Shown piece after piece: positions 19,505-29,079 of a DNA stretch of 64,000 nt (the first letter of the stretch is position 1; each line of letters begins with the position of its first letter). The notes beneath the pieces were generated by a model, which was not told the DNA's origin, ran no database searches, and saw nothing but the letters and a program-made list of their open reading frames with translations. Source of the DNA: Bacillus swezeyi. Its GTDB lineage: Bacteria > Bacillota > Bacilli > Bacillales > Bacillaceae. The stretch lies in NCBI RefSeq assembly GCF_001969815.1, contig NZ_MRBK01000001.1, positions 186,001 through 250,000 of the forward strand. Reading direction: 5' to 3'. A program made the position numbers and the translations under genes.

Positions 19505-20461
19505 ATGCAGCAGCCTTATGATTTGCCGCTGGAACAACTATATACATATAAACCTGAACGGACGGCCCATGGGGATTTTAAAGATTTCTGGAATGAAGCG
19601 CTCGCTGAACTTTCTGAAGAAAAAGCGGAGCCTCATCTCGAGCCGCATGATTATCCAGCCGATGGCGTAAAAGTCTTTTGGCTTACATACCGCAGCATCG
19701 GGGGAGCGCGCATTAAAGGCTGGTATGCAGTTCCTGACCGGAAAGGACCGCATCCTGCCATTATCAAACACCACGGCTATAATGCCAGCTACGACGGGGA
19801 TATTCATGACATTGTCAATTGGGCCTTGCACGGCTACGCGGCATTTGGAATGCTCGTCCGCGGACAGAACAGCAGTGAAGACACAAGCGTCTCTCCTCAT
19901 GGACATGTGCCGGGCTGGATGACAAAAGGGATACTTGATCCGAAAACATATTATTACAGAGGTGTGTACCTTGATGCAGTAAGAGCGGTCGAGGTTGTCA
20001 GCGGATTCGCCGAAGTTGATGAAAAACGAATCGGCGTGATCGGTGCAAGCCAGGGCGGCGGACTGGCTATCGCAGTTTCCGCATTGTCCGACATCCCAAA
20101 AGCGTCCGTTTCTGAATTCCCATATTTGAGCAACTTTCAGAGAGCCATCGATACGGCGATAGATCAGCCTTACCTTGAAATCAACTCATTTTTCAGAAAG
20201 AACAGCAGCCCGGACATTGAACAGACAGCGCTGAACACCCTGACTTATTTCGACATTATGAACCTTGCTGAATCAGTAAAAGCACCCGTTCTTATGTCGA
20301 TCGGTTTGGTGGACACCATCACACCGCCATCAACCGTATTTGCAGCATACAATCATTTGAACACAGACAAAGATATTAAAGTGTACCGCTATTTCGGACA
20401 TGAATATATTCCGGCATTCCAAACCGAAAAGCTTGCCTTTTTGAAAAAGTACTTAAAATAA
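19505..20461 (+). CDS. cah: Acetyl xylan esterase / cephalosporin-C deacetylase
   Basis: 318 residues, the exact length of B. subtilis Cah, an alpha/beta hydrolase (carbohydrate esterase family 7) that removes acetyl groups from xylo-oligosaccharides and cephalosporin C. The nucleophile Ser182 is in GVIGASQGGG, the Asp in GLVDTITPPST, the His in FGHEYIPAFQ. No signal peptide, so cytosolic. ATG at 19505 with AAAAGGGG upstream. An extended -10 (TGGTATGAT, 19456-19463 region) is a possible promoter. In B. subtilis cah sits next to ycgL; here it has moved beyond ycgR. Confidence 0.93.
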   Translation: MQQPYDLPLEQLYTYKPERTAHGDFKDFWNEALAELSEEKAEPHLEPHDYPADGVKVFWLTYRSIGGARIKGWYAVPDRKGPHPAIIKHHGYNASYDGDIHDIVNWALHGYAAFGMLVRGQNSSEDTSVSPHGHVPGWMTKGILDPKTYYYRGVYLDAVRAVEVVSGFAEVDEKRIGVIGASQGGGLAIAVSALSDIPKASVSEFPYLSNFQRAIDTAIDQPYLEINSFFRKNSSPDIEQTALNTLTYFDIMNLAESVKAPVLMSIGLVDTITPPSTVFAAYNHLNTDKDIKVYRYFGHEYIPAFQTEKLAFLKKYLK

Positions 20462-20469
20462 ATGTGAAG

Positions 20470-20500
20470 AACATCCGGTCAGGCTGCCGGGTGTTTTTTT
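20470..20500 (+). terminator. cah terminator
   Basis: ACATCCGG, loop, CCGGGTGT with seven T following; directly after the stop. Confidence 0.85.
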
Positions 20501-20557
20501 ATGTCTTGATTAAAGAATATATCGTATTGTAAGATATAAATAGAGAGGGTGAGTGTA

Positions 20558-20980
20558 ATGGATTTTGAAGAGTTGATTCAAGAGATTAATCAAGACTGGA
20601 CAGACATTTATTACAATTTGCACTATAAGCATGACGACAACCTTTCGCATCATGCTGTTCGATTGCTGCAGCATATTGAAAAAAATCAATATGTCACTAT
20701 CGGCGGTTTAGCCGAGCTGCTAGATGTGTCCCACAATACCGCATCAGAGCATGTAAAACGGCTGATTCAAAAGAATTTTGTTCAGAAAAAAAGGGACAGC
20801 AAAGATGAACGAAAGGTTTATGTGACACTATCGGCTGAAGGTAAAGCGGCAGTAAATCAGCATACCCGGCTTGATCCAAAAAAACTGGAAAAGGTGCTGC
20901 AGCAATTAAATGAGGATGAAATCAAAACGGTTAAAACCACATTTTCTATGTTAAGCAGGGAGGTAAAGTCATGTTTTTGA
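20558..20980 (+). CDS. MarR-family transcriptional regulator
   Basis: 140-residue winged-helix regulator. LAELLDVSHNTASEHVKRLIQKNFV is split here as recognition helix (SHNTASEHVKRL, about residues 62-73) and the wing KRDSKDERKVYVTLS (about 79-93). ATG at 20558 behind GAGAGGG. Its stop overlaps the next gene by 10 nt, so the two are translationally coupled. It probably represses its own operon in response to an unknown ligand. Confidence 0.8.
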   Translation: MDFEELIQEINQDWTDIYYNLHYKHDDNLSHHAVRLLQHIEKNQYVTIGGLAELLDVSHNTASEHVKRLIQKNFVQKKRDSKDERKVYVTLSAEGKAAVNQHTRLDPKKLEKVLQQLNEDEIKTVKTTFSMLSREVKSCF

Positions 20981-21312
20981 TGATCAAAATCGCAGTTTCT
21001 GCTGTTTTGATCGGAATTGTAACCGAAATCGCAAGAAAGTCCCCCGAGGCTGGAGGAATCATTGCTGCTCTGCCCCTCGTCAGTCTGCTCAGTTTGTTTT
21101 GGCTAAGCATACAAGGGGAGTCTCCAAAACATTTAAGCCAATTTGCGGCAGGGGTGTTATGGGGTTTTCCCGCAACTGCATTTCTCCTTTTTATTGTGGT
21201 GATCAGTTTAAAGGCGTCATTTCCGATGGTGCTGTCTTTTATTTTTGGAGTATGCGGATGGGGTGGCTTTTTACTGCTGCAAAAGGCCGTAATCCGTACG
21301 ATCTTCGGCTGA
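20971..21312 (+). CDS. Small membrane protein, DUF3147-like
   Basis: 113 residues in about four hydrophobic segments, with the conserved N-terminus VLIGIVTEIARKSPEAGGII and AALPLVSLLSLFWL. The motif pattern fits the uncharacterised DUF3147 family. It starts inside the end of the MarR gene with GGGAGG 9 nt ahead. A MarR regulator next to a small membrane protein suggests a stress- or solute-related exporter subunit, but no activity is known. Confidence 0.7.
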   Translation: MFLMIKIAVSAVLIGIVTEIARKSPEAGGIIAALPLVSLLSLFWLSIQGESPKHLSQFAAGVLWGFPATAFLLFIVVISLKASFPMVLSFIFGVCGWGGFLLLQKAVIRTIFG

Positions 21313-21552
21313 AGTTTTAATGTCTTCCTGAATGGTCTTATATTTCCATAGAGCCGGCTCGATGCTGCTTGCCTGCAAGTCGAACGAAACGATATGTCTG
21401 CCTGCAGGAACATGCTGCAGCCTGACGGTGGGATGAATGGGCGGGGGCGGTTCATTTCCTTCAAAGACGACAGAGATGCGGATGCGGTTTTCATCATGGT
21501 TTTTATTACAGTAGATGTATATACTTTGGTGATGTCGGTTTGATTGCTTCAT
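21271..21552 (-). CDS. Doubtful small protein overlapping the DUF3147 gene
   Basis: 93 codons on the minus strand; the last 42 nt overlap the convergent DUF3147 gene. The translation looks protein-like in its middle (IRISVVFEGNEPPPPIHPTV, then LQHVPAGRHIVSFDL), but there is no convincing SD before the ATG at 21552 and I do not recognise the family. It could be a real conserved small protein, or the 3' part of a truncated one. No other gene occupies 21313-21668. Confidence 0.4.
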   Translation of the reverse strand: MKQSNRHHQSIYIYCNKNHDENRIRISVVFEGNEPPPPIHPTVRLQHVPAGRHIVSFDLQASSIEPALWKYKTIQEDIKTSAEDRTDYGLLQQ

Positions 21553-21635
21553 TTGTTTGATTCAATGATCTAAAGGCTTTCGGTGCGGAAACGGGCGATC
21601 GAATCGTATGGATATACCGACTCCATCTCATAGCA

Positions 21636-21664
21636 TAAAAAGCCGCCGGCAAATCCGGCAGCCT
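21636..21664 (-). terminator. Terminator of yckB-yckA
   Basis: Minus strand: GGCTGCCGG-ATTT-GCCGGCGGC followed by TTTTTA. The hairpin starts just after the yckA stop. Confidence 0.82.
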
Positions 21665-21668
21665 TATG

Positions 21669-22352
21669 CTATTTTTTAATATATACGTCAGTCCGCTTTT
21701 CCAAGTAATCTTGGAGCAAAGCGACAGCCGAGCAAATGCCCCAGTAAATCATGGCAACTAAAATATACATCGTCATATAGTCGAACTCTCGTCCGCCTAC
21801 GATTTTTGCCTGCTGAAATAACTCCGGCACCGTAATCATAGCGGCGAGGGAGGAAGCTTTTATGAGGTCGAGCATAACGTTTGTCAGTGGCGGCAGAGCG
21901 ATTCTCATTGATTGAGGAACGATGACATGCAGCATCGTCTGCCGATAGGAAAAACCGATCGACTTTGCTGCATCCCACTGGCCTCTGTCTACCGAAGATA
22001 AAGCCGAACGAATAATTTCGGCAATGTAAGCGGCGCTGTTGATGCTGAAGCCAATTATCGCAGCGGACAGCGCCGTAAATTGAATCCCGATATAAGGGAG
22101 ACCGAAATATAAAATAAATAAAATGACCAAAATCGGAACGCCTCTCATAAATGAGATGTAAACCCTTGCCGGCCATCGGAGCAAAGCAAATTTGGACATC
22201 CGGCCGAGCGCAATGAAAAAGCCGATCATCAGTCCGGCAAACATGCTCGCAAAGGAGATCAAAAGCGTATTCCAGATGCCCTGCATCACATAAGGGAATG
22301 ATTTAGCAGCTAATTCTGCATTGAAAATATACTCCCATTGAATAGAGCCCAC
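21669..22352 (-). CDS. yckA: Amino acid ABC transporter permease
   Basis: 227 residues, about five helices, of the His/Glu/Gln/Arg/opine permease family. The membrane-spanning family motif is visible as SINSAAYIAEIIRSALSSVD, and the EAA loop that contacts the ATPase is GQWDAAKSIGFSYRQTMLHV. GTG start at 22352 behind GAGGG. It follows yckB by 11 nt. No ATPase gene accompanies the pair, as in B. subtilis yckAB, so it must borrow one from elsewhere. Confidence 0.88.
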   Translation of the reverse strand: MGSIQWEYIFNAELAAKSFPYVMQGIWNTLLISFASMFAGLMIGFFIALGRMSKFALLRWPARVYISFMRGVPILVILFILYFGLPYIGIQFTALSAAIIGFSINSAAYIAEIIRSALSSVDRGQWDAAKSIGFSYRQTMLHVIVPQSMRIALPPLTNVMLDLIKASSLAAMITVPELFQQAKIVGGREFDYMTMYILVAMIYWGICSAVALLQDYLEKRTDVYIKK

Positions 22353-22363
22353 TTCGAATCCCT

Positions 22364-23239
22364 CTATTTGTTCTGATCGACGTCAGCAAAGTCGATATCC
22401 TGTTTTTTTGAAACATCGGCATCACCAAAGAATGTTTTGGAAATCTTCTTGATTGTACCGTCTTTCAGCATATCCTTGATGGCTTGGTCGAATTGTTTTT
22501 TCAGCTCTGTGCTGTCTTTTTTGATGATCATGCCTTGCTGGTGCGGATAATATTTAAGATCCGGGTGAATCGTCAGATCAAGGTCAGGCATTGCGGCGAG
22601 CGCTAGTTTTTGTAAATAATAGTCGTTTAAAATGACGTCGGTTCTTCCGTTAGCCACATCTTTTAAATACTGTTCATTCGTGGCATTATCATAAATCACC
22701 TCTTCAGCTCCGTACTGACGGGCGATATCCATATAAACCGTCGTTGCGGCGCCTGCAGCTTTCTTTCCTTTTAGGTCTTTCAGCGTATGAATGCCTGATA
22801 AATCTTTCTTGCGGACGATTGCCGTACCATATGAATATTTATAAGGCGTTGTGAACAAAAATTTCTTTTTGCGGTCATCTGTCATTGTGATGTCGTTGGC
22901 CGCTGCGTCAACCTGGCCGCTGCCTATTGCCGTAAGCATGCCGTCAAAGCCCATCTCTTTAAATTCGACATCCAAATCAAGCCGTTTAGCCGCTTCGCGT
23001 ATGACTTCAACCTCATAGCCAGTCAGCTTGTCCTTGCCTGATTCAGTATCATGATATGAAGTGGGATAAAGTGTTCCTGAAGTCGCAACAACGATTTTTC
23101 CCTTTTCTTTTATATCATCCCAGGCTGTATTTTTATTTTCAGCCTCTTTTTGAGTGGTGCTGCATGCAGCGGTTATAAAAGCAAACGCCATCACTGTTAT
23201 CAGTAAAGTGAAAGGCTTATACATACGAAATATTTTCAC
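22364..23239 (-). CDS. yckB: Amino acid ABC transporter substrate-binding lipoprotein
   Basis: 291 residues. A lipoprotein signal peptide ends in FITAAC with the lipid-modified Cys at residue 26. The mature part is a family-3 periplasmic-type binding protein: LTGYEVEVIREAAKRL, GFDGMLTAIGSGQVDAAAND and the hinge region VYMDIARQYGAE. It would capture a polar amino acid or cystine-like solute outside the membrane and pass it to YckA. GTG start at 23239 with GGAGG upstream. First gene of the operon, divergent from the MdaB-like gene. Confidence 0.88.
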   Translation of the reverse strand: MKIFRMYKPFTLLITVMAFAFITAACSTTQKEAENKNTAWDDIKEKGKIVVATSGTLYPTSYHDTESGKDKLTGYEVEVIREAAKRLDLDVEFKEMGFDGMLTAIGSGQVDAAANDITMTDDRKKKFLFTTPYKYSYGTAIVRKKDLSGIHTLKDLKGKKAAGAATTVYMDIARQYGAEEVIYDNATNEQYLKDVANGRTDVILNDYYLQKLALAAMPDLDLTIHPDLKYYPHQQGMIIKKDSTELKKQFDQAIKDMLKDGTIKKISKTFFGDADVSKKQDIDFADVDQNK

Positions 23240-23431
23240 TGAAACAATCCTCCTATTCCTTTAGTCAAGTAAACCATAGCATTGAAGCAGACAATAGGCA
23301 ATAAGTTAATTTGTATTGGAATAAAATAAAAATTTATTAATTTGAAGCAGGTGAATGCACCCTGCTTTACTTTTGAAAGTGAAAGGCGGATCATAAAAAT
23401 CAGGTAATATAAACAAATAAGGAGGATCTGA

Positions 23432-23986
23432 ATGATGAAAAATATCTTAATCATTAACGGACACGAAGCATATCCGCATGCGAGAGGCCGGCTGAATCAT
23501 ACCATCTTTTCAGCGATGGCAGATAAGCTGGACGAAAAATATAATATTAAAAAAACGGTTGTCGCAGATGGCTATGAGATCACGGAAGAACACGAAAAAT
23601 TCAAGTGGGCGGATGCCGTCATTTATCAGACGCCGATTTACTGGTTCAGCCTGCCGGCATTATTTAAAAAATATATTGATGAAATATATGAATACGGCCT
23701 TTTTTATCAAGGGGCAGAAGATTATGGCCGCGGCGGTCTGTTTACGGATAAAAAGTACATGTTTTCGACAACATGGAATGCGCCTCAGGACGTATTCTCC
23801 AAAGAGGGAACTTTTTTTGAAGGGAAAAGTCTGGACGAAGCCTTGTTCCACCTTCACAAAATGCAGGAATTCGTCGGTATGAAACCTTTAAAAACTTTTT
23901 CTGTGCATGACGTCATCAGCAATCCGAATGTTGATCAATACATTAAAGATCTTGATGTACATTTAAAAGAAGTATTTTCAATTTAA
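23432..23986 (+). CDS. NAD(P)H:quinone oxidoreductase, MdaB/flavodoxin-fold type
   Basis: 184 residues of the flavodoxin-like NAD(P)H dehydrogenase family. The N-terminal [19 protein letters not shown] is the FMN phosphate-binding loop; [20 protein letters not shown] and [11 protein letters not shown] are family blocks. It should reduce quinones by two electrons and protect against redox cycling. AAGGAGG is 6 nt before the first ATG and 9 nt before a second in-frame ATG at 23435. The stop codon is followed almost at once by a truncated ABC ATPase pseudogene. Confidence 0.87.
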   Translation: MMKNILIINGHEAYPHARGRLNHTIFSAMADKLDEKYNIKKTVVADGYEITEEHEKFKWADAVIYQTPIYWFSLPALFKKYIDEIYEYGLFYQGAEDYGRGGLFTDKKYMFSTTWNAPQDVFSKEGTFFEGKSLDEALFHLHKMQEFVGMKPLKTFSVHDVISNPNVDQYIKDLDVHLKEVFSI

Positions 23987-23989
23987 ACC

Positions 23990-24528
23990 GGCTGCCTCAG
24001 GCGCCGAAAGGCCTGACGATTGAAGAGCTTTGCTATTTCGGAAGACATCCCCATAAAAAGCTGCTGTCAAATTATACAAAGGAAGATCATGAAATGGTTG
24101 GCCTGGTGCAACTGGTATGACGGGATTGCGCAGCCTGACGCTTGATGCTCTTTCAGGCGGACAAAGGCAGAGGGCCTGGATTTCGATGTCATTAGCTCAG
24201 GGACGGACATGCTTTTGCTTGATGAACCTACTCCCTTTCTAGGTATAGCCGTCAAATAGAAGGACTGGAGCTGTTAAAGCAGCTGGATCAGGAGCACGGC
24301 CGTACGATTGTTATGTACTGCACGATTTAAATCGAGCTTCCCAATACGCTAATCAGCATTGGATGGCAAAGTATACAGTGCAGGAGCGCGTGAAGAAGTA
24401 TTTACGCCGAATCTGTTCCGCGGCGTTTCGGGCTTGAGTGCTATTATGAAAAGCCCTGTGGACCAAAAGCCGATGTGTCTGCCGACAGGGCTGTGCGGAA
24501 GGGCGCTGGCAAAAACAACATCATATTG
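23990..24528 (+). pseudogene. Broken siderophore-type ABC ATPase (FecE/YusV-like)
   Basis: Reading across several frames recovers the C-terminal two thirds of an iron-siderophore ABC ATPase. Pieces in order: [48 protein letters not shown] (signature motif), [16 protein letters not shown] (Walker B), [34 protein letters not shown] (H-loop), [15 protein letters not shown], and the CLPTGLCGR tail. At least four frameshifts or stops lie between the pieces, and the N-terminal Walker A part is absent. No permease or binding-protein genes for such a transporter are nearby. The gene is dead. Confidence 0.82.
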
Positions 24529-24533
24529 AAGAA

Positions 24534-24569
24534 TGAAGGTTTGAGCCGCTGGCACAAGCCTCTTTTTTC
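24534..24569 (+). terminator. Terminator after the ABC ATPase remnant
   Basis: AGGTTTG, loop, CAAGCCTCTTTTTT: a hairpin with imperfect stem and a T tract; probably the fossil terminator of the lost gene, which still could end the upstream transcript. Confidence 0.55.
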
Positions 24570-24626
24570 GTTTTTAATCAAAAGGTCATGTTACAGTTAA
24601 GATAAAAACTAAACAGGTGATGTCAT

Positions 24627-25352
24627 ATGTTTTTGAAAAAACTGACTGTGCTTCATGAAAAAGTCCTTTCTTACTCAAAATATCCTTTTTCAATTCCTGC
24701 GCTTAAATCTTTAAGAGAGCTGGCGTTTCAGAAAGATGTCACTTTTTTTGTGGGCGAAAACGGCTCCGGGAAATCGACACTGCTTGAAGCGATCGCTGAT
24801 AAGTGCGAATTTAACACGGCCGGCGGGGGAAGGAATAATACGTATGAAGTACATGCATCCGCTTCTGCCTTTGGGGACTTTATCAGACTTTCCTGGCTTC
24901 CTAAAGTCACAAATGGCTTTTTTCTGCGGGCCGAATCCTTCTATCATTTTGCCTCTCATATTGATGAAATGGACAACAACGGCTTTATCAATTACGGAGG
25001 CAGGTCTCTTCACGAGCAGTCACACGGCGAATCTTTTTTGTCGCTTTTCAAGCACCGTTTTAAAGGAAAGGGCATCTACCTTCTTGATGAGCCTGAAGCA
25101 GCTTTATCTCCGGCAAGACAGCTGGCTTTCTTAAAAATCCTCCATGATCTGACCAGGAATAAACAAGCTCAGTTCATCATCGCCTCGCATTCTCCGATTT
25201 TATTGGGATATCCGGAAGCTCAAATCTTCAGCTTTGACGGTGAAAACATTGCTGAAGTCAGCTATGAAGATACCGATCATTACAGTTTGACAAAGTATTT
25301 CCTGGAGCATCGTGAAAGGCTTCTTGCTGAACTGTTTTCAGAAGATGTTTGA
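24627..25352 (+). CDS. AAA/ABC-type ATPase of the COG3910 group
   Basis: 241 residues forming a single soluble nucleotide-binding domain. Walker A is FFVGENGSGKST (about residues 40-51), an ABC-like signature lies in LHEQSHGESFLSLF, and Walker B is GIYLLDEPEAALSP. The H-loop is IIASHSPILLGYP. No membrane partner is encoded next to it. Such stand-alone ATPases resemble RecF/AAA_21 proteins rather than transporters; role unknown. AGGTGATG precedes the ATG. Confidence 0.78.
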   Translation: MFLKKLTVLHEKVLSYSKYPFSIPALKSLRELAFQKDVTFFVGENGSGKSTLLEAIADKCEFNTAGGGRNNTYEVHASASAFGDFIRLSWLPKVTNGFFLRAESFYHFASHIDEMDNNGFINYGGRSLHEQSHGESFLSLFKHRFKGKGIYLLDEPEAALSPARQLAFLKILHDLTRNKQAQFIIASHSPILLGYPEAQIFSFDGENIAEVSYEDTDHYSLTKYFLEHRERLLAELFSEDV

Positions 25353-25354
25353 TG

Positions 25355-25368
25355 TGAAACGCGTTTCA
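25355..25368. promoter_or_regulatory. Perfect 14-bp palindrome upstream of yckE
   Basis: TGAAACGCGTTTCA lies between a possible -35 (TTGATG, 25349) and -10 (TATGAT, 25374-25379). It resembles a cre or other LacI-family operator, but its centre is GC rather than the CG of cre, so a specific sugar repressor is equally possible. Confidence 0.45.
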
Positions 25369-25410
25369 TAGGATATGATAAGGATCAAACCGGATCAAAA
25401 TACGATATAG

Positions 25411-26859
<1,449 letters not shown>

Positions 26860-26860
26860 C

Positions 26861-26891
26861 ATGAAGGCGCTGTGCAATTCAGCGCCTTCAT
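26861..26891. terminator. Terminator between yckE and nin
   Basis: ATGAAGGCGCT-GTGCAATTC-AGCGCCTTCAT, an 11-bp perfect stem between convergent genes; T tracts are weak on both sides but the stem is very stable. Confidence 0.65.
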
Positions 26892-26898
26892 CAATTGC

Positions 26899-27297
26899 TC
26901 AGTCATTCCTAAAGTCGAGAATGTAGGTGATGGCTTGCGAATGAACTTGATCAGGCATAACTGTATAGCATGTCAGCTGATAGGATCCTTGCGGAATATC
27001 GCACGTCAGCTTTTTTGATAGGACGCTGGTAATCTCGATTCCGCCTTCAAGCACTTCGAAAGAAACGGATATTTGCCTTTCAAAGGATTCCACCGGCTCA
27101 GGGCAGTTTAAACGGACTTGCACTAAAGATGTTGTGTTTTCGGCTGCTTCAAACGAAACCGCATCCTCTAGAGCTGTATAGCCTCTTTTAATATCTTCGT
27201 CTGTCCAATCCATTACAGGCGGTTTGCCGCCTTTTTGATAAACGGTAAACTGATGGTATGACATCGTCATTTCCTGGGGTCCCCATGTTTTCCTCAA
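26899..27297 (-). CDS. nin: Inhibitor of the DNA-entry nuclease (competence)
   Basis: 132 residues, equal in length to B. subtilis Nin, which binds and inhibits the competence nuclease NucA. Characteristic block: SYHQFTVYQKGGKPPVMDW. I start it at the TTG at 27297 (MRKTWGPQEMTMSY), which has GGAGG 8 nt upstream and matches the homologue; an upstream TTG at 27312 would overlap the SD. Co-transcribed with nucA, 20 nt after its stop, under the ComK-type site upstream of nucA. Confidence 0.92.
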   Translation of the reverse strand: MRKTWGPQEMTMSYHQFTVYQKGGKPPVMDWTDEDIKRGYTALEDAVSFEAAENTTSLVQVRLNCPEPVESFERQISVSFEVLEGGIEITSVLSKKLTCDIPQGSYQLTCYTVMPDQVHSQAITYILDFRND

Positions 27298-27317
27298 AGG
27301 CCGTTCCTCCAATTGTA

Positions 27318-27764
27318 TTATTTGATGTTGAAAAGCACTTTTGTTCCGTCAGGGTAGTCGCTCACCTGATTGCCGACCCAAGACCCCGCTCCGCGGTTAT
27401 CAGACGGGCTGATATACTCAACCGACGCTCCTGTTCCGCCTTCTTCACACATGGCCATTGGCCATTCGTCACGATCATAGCCTGATTTTGCGGGAACGTC
27501 CTTTAATGATTCCTTCCGCCTTTCATCCGCACCGTCCCTGTCAATCGTGCAGATCTTCGAGTGCCCCTTTTTTATGGCGGTTCGAATGTGGACTCCTGTT
27601 TCAGGATAGCGATCCGCTGGGAAATCAAGCACTTCATCATAGCCGGAGCTTCTCTTATGCCCGGCGGGCTCGTGTTCTGAAGAAAAGAAATCTCCCGTTG
27701 TCATTCCGATGATCACGGCCGCTATTACGACCAAGCCGATCAGCAAAGATTTAATTTTGTCCAT
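27318..27764 (-). CDS. nucA: Membrane-associated DNA-entry nuclease
   Basis: 148 residues with an N-terminal membrane anchor (residues 5-24) and an extracellular nuclease domain. The DNase/NucA motif [17 protein letters not shown] and the C-terminal [19 protein letters not shown] are diagnostic. It cuts bound DNA to start uptake in competent cells; its inhibitor Nin is encoded next. AGGACAACAAG precedes the ATG. A ComK-type double AT-box lies about 120-155 nt upstream. Confidence 0.94.
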   Translation of the reverse strand: MDKIKSLLIGLVVIAAVIIGMTTGDFFSSEHEPAGHKRSSGYDEVLDFPADRYPETGVHIRTAIKKGHSKICTIDRDGADERRKESLKDVPAKSGYDRDEWPMAMCEEGGTGASVEYISPSDNRGAGSWVGNQVSDYPDGTKVLFNIK

Positions 27765-27884
27765 TCTTGTTGTCCTGCTTTCTGATAGTTAATCATTCGG
27801 CCGCGGCCGAAAATAAACACAACCTTATTATCGTAAAGATGGCCTGAGAAATAAAGGGGAGACTATTAGATTTTCCCTTGAGAA

Positions 27885-27918
27885 AAAATAGAATTGCCGG
27901 GCCTCACAATCTATTTTT
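27885..27918 (-). promoter_or_regulatory. Candidate ComK site upstream of nucA-nin
   Basis: Two AT-boxes of the form AAAAN5TTTT: AAAATAGAATTGC (27885-27897) and ACAATCTATTTTT (27906-27918), separated by 8 bp, one of the three spacings ComK accepts. Both boxes are imperfect (AAAA and TTnn; AnAA and TTTT). A weak promoter (GATAAT at about 27833-27828, minus strand) follows at a fitting distance. Confidence 0.55.
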
Positions 27919-28070
27919 AAAAAATCTGCGATAAAAAAGAGGTTTTGAAGATTAAAAATCTAATTTTCTCATAGCAAAGAAAAATATTCATTCAAATCAT
28001 GCCCCTTATAAAAGGGTGCTGCTCGAATGATATAAAAAAATACAGATCACCGGATAAGGAGCTGATAGAT

Positions 28071-28241
28071 TTGTTTCGCAAGCTATTTAGATCATTGAAA
28101 AACAGCGGTTACCGCCGATACAGCAGCAGCGACTACGGGCGGAGGCCTTATAAAAAATACAGCAGCAGCGATTATCGAAAAAAAGGGTATGGCCATCATC
28201 ATTACAAAAGAAAACATAAGAAATTTTTCAGCAGCAGCTGA
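28071..28241 (+). CDS. Small basic Ser/Tyr/Lys repeat protein, possible kinase substrate
   Basis: 56 residues from a TTG at 28071 (AAGGAG 9 nt upstream). A longer reading from an ATG at 27999 gives 80 residues but lacks an SD. After a short head (MFRKLFRSLKNSG) the protein consists of the repeats YRRYSSSDYGRR and YKKYSSSDYRKK, then a GHHHYKRKHKK block and a final FFSSS. Composition is almost only Ser, Tyr, Lys, Arg, His and Gly. It resembles a miniature of the Ser/Lys/Tyr-rich spore coat proteins phosphorylated by CotH. It is immediately followed by a protein kinase gene. Function unknown. Confidence 0.65.
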   Translation: MFRKLFRSLKNSGYRRYSSSDYGRRPYKKYSSSDYRKKGYGHHHYKRKHKKFFSSS

Positions 28242-28246
28242 TTGAT

Positions 28247-29059
28247 GTGAAAGCTTTTATTAGATGGATGTTTGACCGGCCCCTCAAAAAGGGAACCCAA
28301 ATCTGCGGACGATATCAAATTCGGAATGTGCTCGGGATGGGAAGCTATGGCATCACTTATCTTGCCAGCGAGCTTGGCGGGGGGGATGTCTGTGTTGTCA
28401 AACAGCTGCGGCAAACAAAAGTATGGACATCAAGCGGGCGGCGGTCTTTTGATCGGGAAGCTGAAATTTTGCAGGGTTTGGATTTACCTGCGGCGCCCCG
28501 GCTTTACGATGTGCATAGAAGCGGGCGCAGCTGGTTTATCGTAATGGAATATGTTGATGGGAAGAATTTCGAAGATTTGATTTTTTATGACGGATGCATA
28601 TTCGATGAACAGCAAACCATTCTTATATTGCTGGAGGCGCTCCAAATCACCGCTTTGCTTCATTCACGCGGACTGATTCACCGCGACTTGCGAATGCCTA
28701 ATATTCTTCAGACAGGAGAAGGCATTCGCATCATCGATTACGGGCTGGCATGCCGACTGACCGAGAGCGAAACCGCATTTTACCGACAACCCGAAAAAAG
28801 GCTGATGCGATCTGTTTCTGTAAAAAGCGATTTTTATGCGCTGGGGCATTTTGCACTTTTCCTTCTTTATTCCGGGTATATTCCGGCGGCAAAGAAGGAA
28901 AAAAGCTGGGAGGAAGAGCTTAGCATTTCGTCCGGTCTAAAGTCTGTTTTGCGAAAAATGCTGCAGATTGATTCACCTTATGAATGCGCGCAGGACATCA
29001 TCGATGATTTGGCATCCTTAAATATGACTTCCCGTGTAGTAATACAAGAAAATATTTGA
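28247..29059 (+). CDS. Hanks-type serine/threonine protein kinase
   Basis: About 270 residues, a bare kinase domain without transmembrane or sensor part. Glycine loop GMGSYG (30-35), ATP Lys52 in CVVKQLR, catalytic loop HRDLRMPN (145-152), and the metal site DYG (164-166) in place of DFG. The helix C Glu is probably in FDREAEIL. The GTG at 28247 follows the stop of the small repeat protein by 5 nt without a clear SD, so translation is probably coupled; an in-frame ATG at 28268 is an alternative. Resembles YbdM/YrzF-type kinases. The adjoining Ser-rich protein is the obvious substrate candidate. Confidence 0.85.
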   Translation: MKAFIRWMFDRPLKKGTQICGRYQIRNVLGMGSYGITYLASELGGGDVCVVKQLRQTKVWTSSGRRSFDREAEILQGLDLPAAPRLYDVHRSGRSWFIVMEYVDGKNFEDLIFYDGCIFDEQQTILILLEALQITALLHSRGLIHRDLRMPNILQTGEGIRIIDYGLACRLTESETAFYRQPEKRLMRSVSVKSDFYALGHFALFLLYSGYIPAAKKEKSWEEELSISSGLKSVLRKMLQIDSPYECAQDIIDDLASLNMTSRVVIQENI

Positions 29060-29079
29060 CCAAAAGGGATGGGTCTTCA

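Noticed and set aside
23270..23340. CymR-like TTGGAATAA motif between yckB and the quinone reductase
   Set aside because: Only one half of the CymR consensus is convincing; not enough to call sulfur control.
24067..24255. Small minus-strand ORF in the ABC ATPase remnant
   Set aside because: Antisense to clear ATPase signature and Walker B fragments.
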